From: Juglans regia
Lineage: Eukaryota > Streptophyta > Magnoliopsida > Fagales > Juglandaceae
Direction of reading: 5' to 3'
Assembly: GCF_001411555.2 (NCBI RefSeq)
Contig: NC_049914.1
Span: forward strand, 15,330,798 to 15,394,797
DNA: 64,000 bases
A program made the translations under genes and the position numbers. Each line of letters starts with the position of its first letter. Within the stretch, counting starts at the first letter, position 1. Below, piece by piece: positions 1-12,161 of this stretch. Below the pieces are notes generated by a model, which was given only the letters and a program-made list of their open reading frames with translations, had not been told where the DNA came from and searched no databases.

Positions 1-3000
1 TTCCCAAGTTTCTTTACTTCCCTTGCAAATTCCTTCCGTCCTTTTACTATTCCCTCCCGTAACCATTTAACTGCCAATACATTGCCAGAGTCAAGTGTAG
101 CTTTATACAATGTTCCATGACAACTCTTCCCAATTACTTCTGCCGGAGCACGTGAAAGTTCTTCTGCTGTGAATAGAAAGGAACCATCAAAGAGATGCAA
201 ATCCCCAGCTAATTTTTCAGGAGAACAAACAACATTGAGCACACCAGGATTATCAGCTAGTTGCTTTTTAGAAGGTGATGGGTTTGAAGATGACACGAGG
301 GACATAGGAGGAGATATTCCGACCCCTTTTTTCACTGATTCTAGATGGCCAGCATCCAAGTGCTTCTTTACAACTGATGAAGTTTCCCCAACATCATTAC
401 CAGATCCCAATTGGGATGATGTAAAAATATCTTGATCAAATGCGAGTGAAGATAATGATGGGTCCACATTTTTGTTGGGTCCTGATCTATGAGAGATGGA
501 GGAACTCCCTTCTGAAATACCTATCTTAGCATCATCTTCTTTTGAACTGGACCTCGTATGTTCATGCCAGTGAGTTCTAGAATAGATCAATATGCACAAA
601 AGACATATCACAGCAGTGCCACCAACTAAGCCTGCAATCAGGGCAATTCTAATAACACTTTTCATATGAGACCTGGCTTCACTTGGAGTCCTGTTTGTGA
701 CATCTCTTGGAGATGATTGAGAATAAGGAAAGATGAGCAAATTATTTCCCGGATGGAATGCTGAATCAGGGAACCGCTTTAGGTGTTCAGGTACAACACC
801 AGAAAAATTATTGAAAGACACATTGAAACCTTGCAAGTTACCCGGAAGGTCATCAGGAATGCTACCTTCCAAATTGTTATGAGATAGGTCAAGATACACC
901 AAGTTATGAAACTTACTTATCCCTAGAGGCAAATATCCACTCAACGAATTATTGGACAGATCAAGAGACATCAAGCTCAAGTCTTTGACAGAATCTATGG
1001 AAGTAATATTTCCAATTTCTTGAAACGGTATTGACCCAGAGAAATTGTTGCCTGACAGGTTAAGGTTAGCCAGTTTGGTTGAGGTGAAAAGGCTTGGAAG
1101 GAGGATCCCATTAAGCTGGTTGAAGCTAAGATCAATCACTTTAAGTTCTGGATATGTACCCAATACTGGTGGGAGAGCACCCACTAATGAGTTTTTTGAT
1201 ATCTCAAGCAAAGTCAGCCTTAAGAATTGAGAAGTTTGGTTTGGTAAGCTTCCTGACAATGAGTTTGAACTTAACCGAATGACTTCCACATAGTTTCCCC
1301 AACTTTGGACTCTGGACAAGCTACCAGAAAGCATGTTATTACTCAGGTCTATGATGGCACAGTGCCCTACCTGGGCAGGTAAGGATCCTGACAGTTTGTT
1401 TGAAGATAAGTTAAGCTTCTTTAAATTTGCAGAAGTGATACTTCCTACGGGACCTGCCATAATGCAACTTCTTTTTAACCACAAAGGAAAATGGAAGATA
1501 GAGTGTTGCAAAGAATTCAATTTCAAAACCCATATAAATTAGCTGAAAGCTATAAATGCTCAACCGATGTGAACAAAGAAATGATACACTATACAACAGA
1601 AGAAAACCCATCTTGAAAGAGTCTAGGAGTTACTGGATTAGGGTCTAGGATTACTTCGCATCATCATGTCATGCAAGAGAAGCCATTGTGAAGCAAGAAA
1701 TATGAGTATTGAGTTTAGAACATATTTAATATACTAACGGACATCGACGATGAGCTTCTTTCCATGTATATCCTGATAAAAAAAAATATTACCAAGTAAA
1801 GTTAAGCAACAATAGCCTTCTTTGATGAAAAAGTTAAATTGTAATATCTGTATCGAGTATAGAAAGGTGGCACAAGGGATTCTACATTACTTGAGAGGAA
1901 GAAGCTCTTGCCCTATACAGTGACTTTAAGGAACTCCTATTGTAACCTTGGTGTCCTTTTGGAGTATAAACTCAAATGCCGCTTGAGATTTCCTTGAGAC
2001 CTTGAAAAAATTTGACTATTTTTCCTGTTCTTTTTTTTTACTTTTTATGTTCCGGCATATTAAATTCTGATGCATACACTCTCCAGTGTATTTCTAACAA
2101 AAATCTAATCCTAAATTTAATCAAACAAAGAATGAGATCCTCTTTTCCATGTACAACTATGACTTAAATCTTCATCGTAAAATTAAACTACTGAGATGAC
2201 ATACAGATCAACTTCATTGCACTATTAGTCTATTTGGTTGGCTTTGTAAACACGAAGGCACAACTAAGTCCGACAATTCAATGCAACATGATTTTGAATC
2301 GAATTATGACACCAGTTTTGTGTAACTTCACGTTGCCTGAGTACCAAAGATATTACCAGCAACCTATCCAATAAGAATAATGAAAAAGAAAAAAAGAATG
2401 CTTTAAGCAAATTCCTGGACATACAATTTACAAGCTTATTTTTCCACCAACAAACCGGGCCGACATAAAATGTCAATATAGGGACTGAACAGCAAAAGAG
2501 GTTTCTAGGACACATTTCCACGAACACCAACTGAGAAGAACAATAACAATTCTCAAAAACTTACATGCTATCATAATAATATAGAATAACCATCCTTTCA
2601 ACTTCAGCAAAATGATATAAGATGTTATTTCATCCTATTCCTTGTTTTTAATTCTAGTATTCTATAAGTGTTAAGATGTAGTAGATACACATTGTTGGCT
2701 CAATAGCTTAAGCATTTCAAATTGATGGTTTTTAAAGCTTGTTTCTGAACATAAGGTCATCATCGGTTGAGGTCGTGATGATCATTGTAATATAAATTTC
2801 TTCGACTTAGCACATATAATGGTGGATTTTATAGTAAACTTATTGTGTTGATCTACCACGTAGAGGCCCTTCCTCATTAAGCAACATAGGAGTAGGAGTT
2901 TGTTTCTAGCCTTGTTTCAGAAAGACAGATGGAGCAATAAATAAACCTATTACCCATATAATTCCTGGCACATTCTTTTTGTATTCTATCGAGAAACCTC

Positions 3001-5065
3001 ATCATTTTATTTTGTTTTTCATTTTACTTAATTGACCTAGCCCAACCTTTTATATGCTTTTTTTTTTTATAAGTAATAAGTTATTTGATTAATAAAAGTA
3101 GGCATAGCCCAGGTACACTAGAAGTATACATGTGATTACACCTATTTAAGCACTAGGAACAGTTACAAGGAAATCATGAAAGCTGCGACCATTCCAATCA
3201 AGAGCAATGGCCCACAAAAACAAAGTCTTCCAGAAAAAACTCCTAAACTCTTCCAAGGAACGTTCATGATCCTCAAAGAGTCTCTCGTTTCTTTCATTCC
3301 AAATACACCAGAAAATACATATAGTCTTCCACACGGCTGCAATCTGTGGTGTCCCTGTGATCCCTCTCCAGCTTGCTAACAAATCAACCACCCTAACTTG
3401 TATATGCTAATAGACCTTTCATTATATTGTCTTTATTAACACAATAAACCCACCAGATTAAGGTTTAAAAAAGAAAAATTCTATTTATCATCCTTTTTAA
3501 CCATCATCCTCTTAACATTCCTTGATGTGGCATTAAATGATTGGCCCAAAAGTGAAACATAACAAATAGTCACCAATCATTTAATACCACATTTATGATT
3601 TACTAATTCAATAGAGGAAAAATAAGACTGTTCAGCTTATAGTGATATTGATTTCCCATTGCTTATCACTTTGATTTTCCTTCACTTACTTTTTCTATCA
3701 TTTTATTTTTGCTTTTCCAGTAAAGAAAAAAGTTAGCTATCTTATTGTAGTTATTGACACGTCATTATTTACCTCTTTTGCTTCCTCACCCCTTATATTT
3801 TATTTTAATTATTCCCGTGCATTGGTATAACTATAAAGTGTGTTATCAAGACAACAAAAACTAGAAGGATAAAAGTACAACAGGAAGTGCTTCTCTGATA
3901 GTTGTTTTGCTTACCTCTACCACATAATTGATTGATGCTAAGAAAATGACAGTTGTATACTCAGATATGCATAGCCACTAACAAGCCGACTAAAATGGGA
4001 ATGTTATGTAGGAACATTGAACACAAGAAATTAGTTCGAAGAACTCTTCATAAAGTTAAAAAAAGGACAAATCTGGGAGACACATAATGTTAATTAATTT
4101 ATGTAAAAGGTAAAGCATCAAGTCAAGATACCAAAAAAAAATGTCAATCAAGTCAAGATACCTTCGAGCTGGTTAAGACTAAGATCCAATTCAGACAAGA
4201 TCATTGAGCTCTCCTGCAAAAGTGCTTCTGGTAGAGACCCTCTTAACTGATTGTTTCCAAGCCTAAGAATCCGTAGAGAGAACACAAAATTAAACAAAGG
4301 TACAGTTCCTACCAGCTGATTATCACTAGCATCGAACACTTCTAAACTGTCAAAATATGGCATTCCGTCGTGAGCAAAGGGCTCTCCAACCAAGTGATTG
4401 TGGCTAATATTTAAATATCGAATCGTGGAAATGAAAGAAGAGTTTCCGAGTCCCAGATCCAGAGAACCAGAAAACCGGTTGCTGCTTAGGTCAACGTGAA
4501 CCACACTACCTATTTGGGACAGAAGATGCATAATATCCCCAGAGAAATCATTTCCCCCCAAGTCTAAATACTTCAGCTGCTGGAGTTTGCCAAAACCATC
4601 AGGAACATTGCCTTCGAATTGGTTTGAAGAAAGATTCAGTTGTGCTAACTTCTTCAATTTGACTAATCCAGGGGGTATAGACCCATGAAACAGATTGCAT
4701 GAGAGATCCAAATTTTGAAGAGACTGAAGTGAATCGATCTTGGATATTGTCCCTGTCAACTGGTTGTTCGAAATTGATAAGCTGCTAAGCATGCTAAGGC
4801 CTGTAATAGCTGAGAACCTAAACTCACCGGCTAGGCCCACATCATTAACAGTGACTGAGGTCACTCGACCACCATTACAAGCAATCCCGTACCAATTCCG
4901 AGGGCACCCATTAGAATCCAAGGATTTAGAATCCCATGAAACAAGGACTTGCCCAGAGGGCTCACTTACAAAGCCCTTCTTGAGCTCCAAGAGTGCTTCA
5001 ATGTCTGATTCTCCAAATGCAATTACTACTACCAAAAACAACATTGTCAAACAGATTGCCCGCAT
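1..5065 (-). CDS. LRR receptor-like (probable inactive) kinase, At5g10020 type, partial at C-terminus
   Basis: Two exons are visible. Exon 1 runs 5065-4162 and exon 2 runs 1453 to the window edge, joined in phase 1 (donor GT at 4161-4160, acceptor AG at 1455-1454), so the codon G|GT restores LEGPVGSIT. I chose the ATG at 5065 because MRAICLTMLFLVVVIAFG is a clean signal peptide; an upstream in-frame ATG at 5131 would bury it. The roughly 785 visible residues comprise an LRR N-cap (ESDIEALLELKKGF, then a CPRNWYGIAC cysteine pair), about 20 leucine-rich repeats of the LxxLxLSxN type, one transmembrane helix (about IALIAGLVGGTAVICLLCIL), a serine-rich juxtamembrane stretch, and the kinase start (LFTAEELSRAPAEVIGKSCHGTLYKA). 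The glycine loop is GKSCHG rather than GxGxxG, as in At5g10020-like pseudokinases, while the AVKWL lysine is present. From family knowledge, these are plasma-membrane receptor or co-receptor proteins. The ligand cannot be read from sequence. The rest of the kinase lies outside the window. Confidence 0.93.
1454..4161 (-). other. Long intron of the LRR receptor kinase gene
   Basis: This is 2,708 bases of AT-rich sequence between the GT donor (4161-4160) and AG acceptor (1455-1454). It falls inside an LRR (codon split after LEG), where the related Arabidopsis gene protein runs continuously. Apart from the LINE fragment at 3059-3400 I see no gene in it. Confidence 0.85.
3059..3400 (-). mobile_element. 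5'-truncated LINE (3' end of ORF2, 3' UTR and poly-A) inside the intron
   Basis: On the minus strand, 3391-3146 encodes the tail of a plant LINE ORF2 (ICIFWCIWNERNERLF, then EEFRSFFWKTLFLWA). A short 3' UTR follows, ending in a run of about ten A (plus-strand T run from 3058). The insert is bounded by an 8-bp direct repeat, TATATGCT, at 3051-3058 and 3401-3408, which fits target-primed reverse transcription. The LINE lies in the same orientation as the host gene, so its poly-A signal could affect transcripts; that is inference. Confidence 0.85.
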
Positions 5066-6245
5066 TCCTTCTGAAACAGACCCAGCTCTGAAAAACTTCA
5101 AAGAGAGAAAGACAGAGACAGAGTGTAACAAATTGGACTACGAGCGAAGAGTGGAAGTCAGTGCTAGTTTTGCAAGTTGCAAAGCTAAAAGCTCGAAAGA
5201 CTTGCATTGAAGAATTCAATGGCTACTAACACTAACCAGTAGGAGAGTCTTGGTAAATCGAACTTCCAAATTTCAAGAATCGCCAAAATTAAGGAACCCA
5301 TTTTTACAAAATGCAAACCAAAGCAAGTCAAACAAGAAATAAACAATTGAACATTGCTGAGACAACAATGAATTGAAGGACAAGGAAAGATTACGCATAA
5401 AAGCCTACATCTTTAAACATTGAGCGGCTCAGTTAAAGATGGGGAGAGTGGCAGACAGCAACACTGCCAACAACAAGACGTAGAAGAAACAAACCAACAA
5501 TGGCAGACTAGATATAGATTTCCAAAATGGAAGGGTAGAAGTACAAAGTGGGGCTGGAATTTGGAGGTATAGAAATGGAGCAGAAGCAATGTTAATGTGA
5601 GTAGCGTATATTCAAGGAAAGCAGTAATGGTGCGCTGAGGGAACAGATTCGAGGGGTAGGTATGGTAGCTGATTTGTTTGTTATTATTTGCAAAAAGGAA
5701 GCTGGAATGAAGACAACTTTCGCATTGGGATGTGTAGGTGACTTTATTTTCTCCCTTCGGTCTTTTGTAGTAACTAGTACGAGGTTTAAATTATGAAAGT
5801 TGTATTTGAATCTCTAATTTAAAATGTCACAAACTTATCACTTATAAGATTCGACCATTAAATTATCAAAAATTAGAAGGATAGAAAATTTCAAATTCAC
5901 ACAAAATCAATAGATAAAGTTATAATTTGTAGTGAAAAAACATACTTAAATATTTTTATAAAAAAATATAATTTAATGTTCTTTTAGCTTAAAAACTTTC
6001 CCCTCTTGCCCTTTGCAACAAGCTAGGAGTGTTTCTCTCTTTATGTTTAATTTGAATAAAAGAACTTTTCTTTACACAAACAAAGAAATAGACTCCTTCT
6101 CTCCTTCATATATTCATAGGACAAAGATGTCCTCTCTTAGGAGACGTGCAGACTGCAGCTTGGAGCTGCATGTCTCCAAAGTTAACACATTCAAGGACAG
6201 GTAAAGGAAGCTGCATGCTAACTTTTCCTTTCAAATTTGGGCAGC

Positions 6246-6253
<8 letters not shown>
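5066..6253 (-). promoter_or_regulatory. 5' UTR and upstream region of the LRR receptor kinase gene
   Basis: There is no competing gene upstream of the ATG at 5065. The first 600 bases are of mixed composition and probably include the 5' UTR. From about 5760 the sequence turns strongly AT-rich. I cannot place the transcription start or a convincing TATA box, and a 5' UTR intron cannot be excluded. Confidence 0.4.

Positions 6254-6298
<45 letters not shown>
6254..6298. repeat. (TA)n microsatellite
   Basis: About 22 uninterrupted TA units. A shorter (TA)n tract lies at about 6497-6521, 200 bases downstream. Confidence 0.95.
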
Positions 6299-6302
<4 letters not shown>

Positions 6303-6490
6303 CTGCTAGCGGACCAGCTTTTGTCGTAGTTGAAATTTTTTTATTATATTTTGTATTTTCTTTTAAACATTCTTTTAACTTCCTTAAATCATTAAGAAAA
6401 ATAAATATACAACTTTACTAATAGTCATTTCTTTAATCATTAAATAAAAAAAATTAAAATGCATGAGTGGTAAGATTGAGAAGGCACATT
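6299..6490. repeat. Dispersed AT-rich repeat, copy 1
   Basis: The segment shares the order 'ctttaatcatta', A-run, 'attaaaatgcatgag' with 7795-7990. In both copies it follows a 'gctgct(a/t)agc' motif and a T-rich stretch with repeated 'taaacat'. It is probably a short non-autonomous element. I could not define terminal repeats. Confidence 0.5.
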
Positions 6491-6803
6491 TAGTATTTAT
6501 ATATATATATATATATATATAACACATTCACTGCATACTTGGGCAGCTTATTGAAGTGCATATTGTTATATTGATTTTTCACCTGGTCAATAATTAGCAT
6601 ATTGTGAATAGATATACAAAAATGCTTAATTATACAAAGTCATGTAAAATGTTAATAAATATAATAATATATCAGCAACATCAAATACCCGGGATTTCCG
6701 TTAATGACAAAAAACAAAAAAAAAATAGCTCCTAAATGTATTGGCTACTGCGGAGGAGAAGACTAGTCTCTCTTTCAATATTCTATATCTTCTTATTGTG
6801 ATT

Positions 6804-6826
6804 TTTTTTTTTTTTTTTTTTTTTGG
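6804..6826. repeat. Oligo(T) tract
   Basis: A T homopolymer of about 22 bases followed by GGTTAGG. It could be the reverse complement of a retroelement poly-A tail, but no coding remnant is attached. The surrounding 6,500-7,400 is AT-rich with no gene seen. Confidence 0.7.
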
Positions 6827-7437
6827 TTAGGCAAGAGTGATAAATTTTATTAGAGTAAAGTAACTACACCTCATAATTTATATCACTCACTTTGTCCCCT
6901 TGACGTGGTGCCACATGACTTGTTAAAAAAATTTTAAAAATATATATTCAAAATAAATTGACGTCCAAAAATATTAAAAAAAAAAGAATAAAACCTTAGA
7001 TTCCCTCTAACCTTTTTATGTTTATATTTTTAATTTTTTTATTAATCTATGTAACACCATATTGTGATTCCATATCAAGAAGCAAAATGAGTTATATAAA
7101 TTAATGGGCATGATAACATTTATCATTATATTAAGTTTTGTTTTCGTATATCTTTGTGTTAGAGGGAAGATCAAAGCAGCTTGATGGCACTTTCCTTCTT
7201 TCCTATATGGTACGAATGTATGGGAATTGAGTCTCCGTATCCTTATCTCTTTTTTTATTTAAAAAAAAATAGTATTCACAATGTCACATTGTCAGTTTTT
7301 ATTAGAGATAAAGTTAACGGGAAGAAATATTTTTGGGAGCAGCCAATGTTTCGCTACATCCGGTATACACTTGACATGGGGAATAAACACACCGTTTCAT
7401 TGAGTGAGTTAAGAGTGAGACGGATCCAAGAGAGAAT

Positions 7438-7463
7438 TGATGGATGAGAGAGAGATAGCCGAG

Positions 7464-7510
<47 letters not shown>

Positions 7511-7660
7511 GAGGGATGAGAGAGAGAGATCTGATGAGAGAGAGAGTCGAGGACAGAGAGATGATGAGGGATGAGGGAGAGATTTGATGAGAGAGAGCCG
7601 AAATGAGAGAGAGATGCTGATGAGAGAGAGAGCTGATGAGAGACAGAGGGGTAGAAGGTC
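7438..7660. repeat. (GA)n microsatellite and imperfect GATGAGAGAGA minisatellite
   Basis: There are about 21 GA units at 7468-7509, followed by degenerate GATGAGAGAGAG blocks to about 7650 and an A-run near 7674-7692. The Ser/Leu-rich open frames on the minus strand are products of the repeat, not genes. Confidence 0.9.
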
Positions 7661-7794
7661 TGGTGCATTTTGCACAAAAAAAAAAAAAAAAAGTAGACAC
7701 GTAACGTGTGCTTAACAATGGCTGATCCTGATCCGTAGCACAGCTCGGACGGGAATATATTTTAATTAAGTTTGCCAAGCGTATGGCCTACAAT

Positions 7795-7990
7795 ACAGCT
7801 ACTACTCTGCTGCTTAGCATGTATCGTCGGGCATGCCTCTAGTGCAGCTGCACTTTTTATCTTTTGCTTTTAAATATTTTTTAAACATCTTTAAACATTT
7901 GGAAAACATACACAAATACACTACTTCTTTAATCATTAGAAAAAAAATTAAAATGCATGAGCGATCAAACTTAGACAAAATGAGCGGGCA
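7795..7990. repeat. Dispersed AT-rich repeat, copy 2
   Basis: Counterpart of 6299-6490; the best-conserved part is 'ttctttaatcatta(g)aaaaaaa' plus 'ttaaaatgcatgag'. Just downstream, 8035-8100 holds a local duplication around 'cacctagcatgcat'. Confidence 0.5.
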
Positions 7991-8100
7991 AACTAACATT
8001 GTCACGCCCAAAAGATCTGCGACACAAGGTAAAGATGCACCTAGCATGCATGTACCAGAAGATGCAGATAAAGATAAAGATGCAATGCACCTAGCATGCA

Positions 8101-11039
8101 TCTAATAATATGCAATATTCGCGGCGGATAATTTTTTTTCTTTAAGCAATACTATGTACCAGAAGCAATATATCCAAAAAAACATAAAAATACTTTATAA
8201 AATCCACATAACAGATGTTTAAAAGTTACAATATATGTCGAAAAAATCTGTAACATCACGAGTACTGGAGACAACACGCCTTAAGTACATGTAAAGACTA
8301 ATATAATATATTAGGCTAGTAACTTGTGCAACTCGGTCAAAGAAGCCAAAATATTATCGATGAAACCGAGCATTGAAGCGATGAGCAATACGTCGTTGCA
8401 TTGTCGCCTAATCGACCTCCTCCAATAGACCATTTGTCACATTTCCTAAACTTAGTACATGATCTACCATTCCGGAGGATGGTAGCTGGGACTACCAAGT
8501 GAGATTTGATTATAAATCTCAGCAAATTAACAAATAACTTTAACTAGTAGTGTACAAATACATGCATGACAGTAAAAACGTGAATGCTAACGTAAACCTG
8601 CATGAACGTGATGTGACTTGGTAATTCATATGACATGAGCTGACATGACCTCAACTGACATGGACTGCAACTGGACCTGAAATAACATGACATGAACTGA
8701 AACTGAACTAAACTCAAAAATGAATATAACGTGAACTGAAACTAAACTGAACTTGAAACTAAACATGAACTTGGAATCTTGTTCCCATAATAACTACTTA
8801 AGTAAACATGAATTATGGATGCTACACAGGTCCCCTTGAGCAGTGTGCCCCTGCCAATACCACATCGCATCACATCACAACTGTGGTTTGGCACCATCAC
8901 CGTTGCTTCCTAACTTTGTTTCAGTGACCATAATACTTTGGCCCCATTCGAAACATGTTGATAGTACTTTGTCAACCCAGAGAATTTCACACCAGTTTAG
9001 ATACTTCAGTGTGAACAACGGAGTTCTACTAGGATATTACCACATTCTAGCACTTAGAGTCGGGATAAACATAAAAGACTTAATAGACTACAAAAGCTGC
9101 TTTTTGTGACGAACTCCATATTCGTGACATGACGTGGATTGAAATGAGATAACAGATGACATGACATGACATCACGTGTGAGCATGACTAACAACATGAC
9201 ATAACATGGCGTGCAATAGTTAAACATGAAATGACATAGTATAACATGTAATAGATAATTTCGTACTTGAACATAAAAATGGCATGACATAATATAACAT
9301 GTAACAGGTAAGTTTAAAAACATACTCTTAACATAATCATAAGTCAATACTAAGAAATATCATGTTTGAATAAATAAGTCACAGATCACAAAAATCCCAA
9401 AATGTCAACCAATACAATCAGTTTGCACATTTTCTCCAAAACCGAGTACCACATGTTTTGGCCATTGATCAAACCACTATATCTGATGTTTTTCATGAAA
9501 TAAACCATTAATAAACAACATCATATGCTTCACATTCAAGTCAAGATCTCATGGCAAAAATTGCATAGAAACACAACACAACCCATGAGCCTCAAGTTTG
9601 TGTTTCAACCGGACCTTAACATGCATAAAAATTCATTACTTCAAGATCACAACCATAAATCTTTAAAATAGCTTCCTAACACATAGATAACATTCCTAAG
9701 AATAACATATATGAATATCAAAATGATAGGAACATACTTTCATAACAAAATATCCAAGCTTACTCAAAACAGAAACTGTTTTTACACCTTAGTTTCCAAC
9801 TTTTTCATATCTTACAAAACTCTTAGTAAAAACTCTCAATATGCAACAAATTTAAATCCAACTTGCATGTTAATATGTTAAATCTAAAACATAAAAATAT
9901 CGGACCAAAATCTTGTCAAGAACATAAAAAAAATCAAAGAATCACACACTATCTAGATTATTGTCCAGTACGATCTTTGCATGCTTAAACAGACATTTTA
10001 CTAATCAAAACTCCATGAAAAATCCCACAAAATATACCAATGGAACATAGAATCAAAGAGGGACAACTATATGAAGAGATTTTTTTGTGATAATCTACTT
10101 AAAAAGTCTTCAAACAATTCGAGCAAGTAAGGCCAGAAAAGTTGTCTAAAGTTTTCCATTCAGTTCTCTTCAAGAAAGTCTTACAAAAGTGACAAATGCC
10201 TAAAGGAAAAACTATGGAAGACTAGAGGGGTTGAGAGGGGATGTGAGGGTGACTTTCTGGTATTTTTTGTCATCCAAAACCATGGCTACAACACACGGTT
10301 TTGTGCCTTGAAGCTGTCGTGTGATGGGGTGGTGGTGAGGTGGCTGATTGCCCTCCCAAAAACCACTATTTGGGGCTGATATGGGCAGTGAAAGCACACT
10401 CAAGTCAGAGGAGAAACTTCTCCCAAGAAGATAGTATAGGTGGTGCATTTCGTTGGGCCTTAATGGACCTAAACTGATTGGGTCTCATTTGAGGTTTCAA
10501 TAGGGTTTGGTTTGGGGTTTCGGTTTCTATCAAGCCCAAATTCAATTTTTCTTGGCCTATTGAAAATACTATGGTATAAAATAATGGATAAGAGTGTAAT
10601 GAAATAAATTTGAATGGTTAATAACATGTGGAAGTTATTTAATCAAGTAATTAAACACTAAGCTAAAACCTGCTTATTTAGGGTTTGGGAAACCATTTAA
10701 GGTTTCGGTTTCCACAAGGTATGTGGGATTTCAATTTGATTCCAAATATTTGGGGTTTCATTAGAGTTGAAATCGTCTTTGGTTTGGTACAAAAATAGAT
10801 AGTTAGATGGAATAGTATTTTTAGCTTAGGTCGCATGATCACAAAACTTGATTTTCCTTAACTTCACATTTCCATCTCATTGTTCCTCTTGGTGCCAAGT
10901 GTCTTATAATATTCACCAAGTGTGACTAAGATCCTTTCATGTGTCCAAATAAAATTTCTCTACACTGATTTAGACGTTCCACACTATGATATGAAAATGA
11001 CTGGATTGCGTGCCACATGGCACTAACATGAAAAGTGTA
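8101..11039. other. Intergenic repeat-like DNA without a recognisable gene
   Basis: The stretch is AT-rich with two islands of degenerate TGACATG/TGAAC repeats (about 8630-8780 and 9120-9310). Similar 'gatgcatgacat...ggatgacatg' wording occurs inside the TGTAAC-bounded elements near 18,670-18,780 and 61,300-61,400, so this may be a decayed relative of them. Reading frames here are short and have no recognisable domain. Confidence 0.5.
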
Positions 11040-11640
11040 TTTTATATGCACGAAGGAAGCTCCATGTTAGAAAACAAATTTATTAACTGAAAAATCCAAG
11101 CTTCATCTTAATAGCATCTTCAGTTCTATCTCGTTTGGATATAGAAACACATCTTATTTTTTTTTCATTTCATCTCATCTCATCATTACAACTTTCTCAA
11201 ATTATAACACAAAATATAATAAACAATTCAACTTTTTCAAATCCCAAAACAATAATGATATTAAAAAATAATATTCCAACAATATTTTACTCAACTCATT
11301 TAAAACTATCTCATCTTATCTCACTATCCAGACGAGCCATAAGACAAGTTTTATAGAAAAAGAAAAAAGTGTGTGGATACTCTTAAGAATTTTCCAAACA
11401 AACAAATGTGTTGTTTTCTGTGAAGCTTTTGGCTCAACTATTTGTATAGAGTTGTTTCGAGTTATACAAAAATTAGTTTCGCTATTGTATTTTGGAGGAG
11501 ATAAGTCAAGAGGATGTTTGTTGCACCGGTTCTCATTTGAAACTTTGTATACTGCAGAGGGCTTGAATATGCATAAACAGAGCAAAATTTTCGTGCCTCA
11601 GTCCAAACTAGTTTCATTTTGAAATTACCCAAGTACCTCT
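11040..11640 (+). repeat. Left LTR-like copy of the outer Ty1-copia element
   Basis: The sequence 'ttttatatgcacgaaggaagctccatg...' through 'tttcatttgaaactttgta' has a diverged partner at 56,250-56,660 in the same orientation. Shared landmarks include 'cttaatagc(t)tcttcagtt', 'gttttatagaaaaa', 'gtgtg(c)ggata' and 'gaattttcca'. This copy is interrupted by a MITE at about 11,131-11,345, which the right copy lacks. The most economical reading is that the two are the LTRs of an old copia element whose gag and pol lie between them. Exact LTR ends are not defined. Confidence 0.55.
11131..11345 (+). mobile_element. MITE with CTCGTTTGGATA terminal repeat
   Basis: The left end CTCGTTTGGATA is mirrored by TATCCAGACGAG at the right end, around an AT-rich core with ATCTCATCTCATC blocks. 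The paralogous copy at 56.3 kb lacks the insert at the same point, which gives an empty site. Related cores are seen at about 17,634-17,994 and 49,480-49,700. Confidence 0.7.
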
Positions 11641-11955
11641 GTGTATTTACGCAACTGAAATAACTATCAATTCACTCAACAAATTTGTTAGATTTCAATC
11701 TTTCAATTATTTAATCAAATGAACATATAAACTAAATAAATAACTTATATGACACAACAATTGATATCGAAGGGAAACCCTTTAAATAAGTATTTAAAGG
11801 TAAAACCCTACGGGGCAACCAAACCCGAAAAAATCAATTTTATTATTTGAAAATCAATTACAAGTAAAGCTTAATTACAAAATTTTTATCAATTAACACT
11901 CTTACTTGACCAGACAAATGACCCATTTGTCTTCTGCTAATGTAACAGCCAGAAC
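11641..11955 (-). repeat. Antisense copia-LTR-like segment, part 1
   Basis: Its reverse complement resembles the LTR near 59,440-59,560: 'gccccgtagggttttac' preceded by 'agaagacaa(a/g)(t/c)gggtca' and 'aaaattg'. It continues after the hAT transposon at 16,016. This is probably a solo or partial LTR of the same copia family as the one at the right edge, inserted backwards into the outer copia LTR. Confidence 0.5.
11948..11955. repeat. Target site duplication of the hAT transposon, left
   Basis: GCCAGAAC, repeated exactly at 16,016-16,023. Confidence 0.92.
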
Positions 11956-12113
11956 TAGGGTTGTGCAAAATTCTGAAATTTTCGACTCCGACCGACATCC
12001 GCTCCGATTCTGACTCTGACGAAGCCATCAGAATTTGAAGTCGGAATTCGGAGTAGCTCCGAATAGATAATCGGAGTCAGAGTCGGAGCTCCGACTCAGA
12101 TTTTTTTAAAAAA

Positions 12114-12161
12114 ACAAAAACCCAACTGTAAAACGACGTCGTTTTACAGCTGGGTTTTTGT
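12114..12161. repeat. 48-bp near-perfect palindrome in the hAT 5' region
   Basis: The arms CAAAAACCCAACTGTAAAAC and its complement meet at GACGTC, with one mismatch across 24-base arms. A second hairpin (CCGTTCCA...TGGAACGG) follows at about 12,179-12,201. Confidence 0.85.

Noticed and set aside
4740..5210. 156-codon plus-strand frame
   Set aside because: Antisense shadow of LRR kinase exon 1, with no domain of its own.
7314..7778. Minus-strand frames rich in Ser/Leu (LSLSLS)
   Set aside because: They are translations of the GA microsatellite and its decayed flanks.
10212..10448. 78-codon minus-strand frame with PPHHHP
   Set aside because: Isolated, no domain, no splice or promoter context; lies in repeat-like intergenic DNA.
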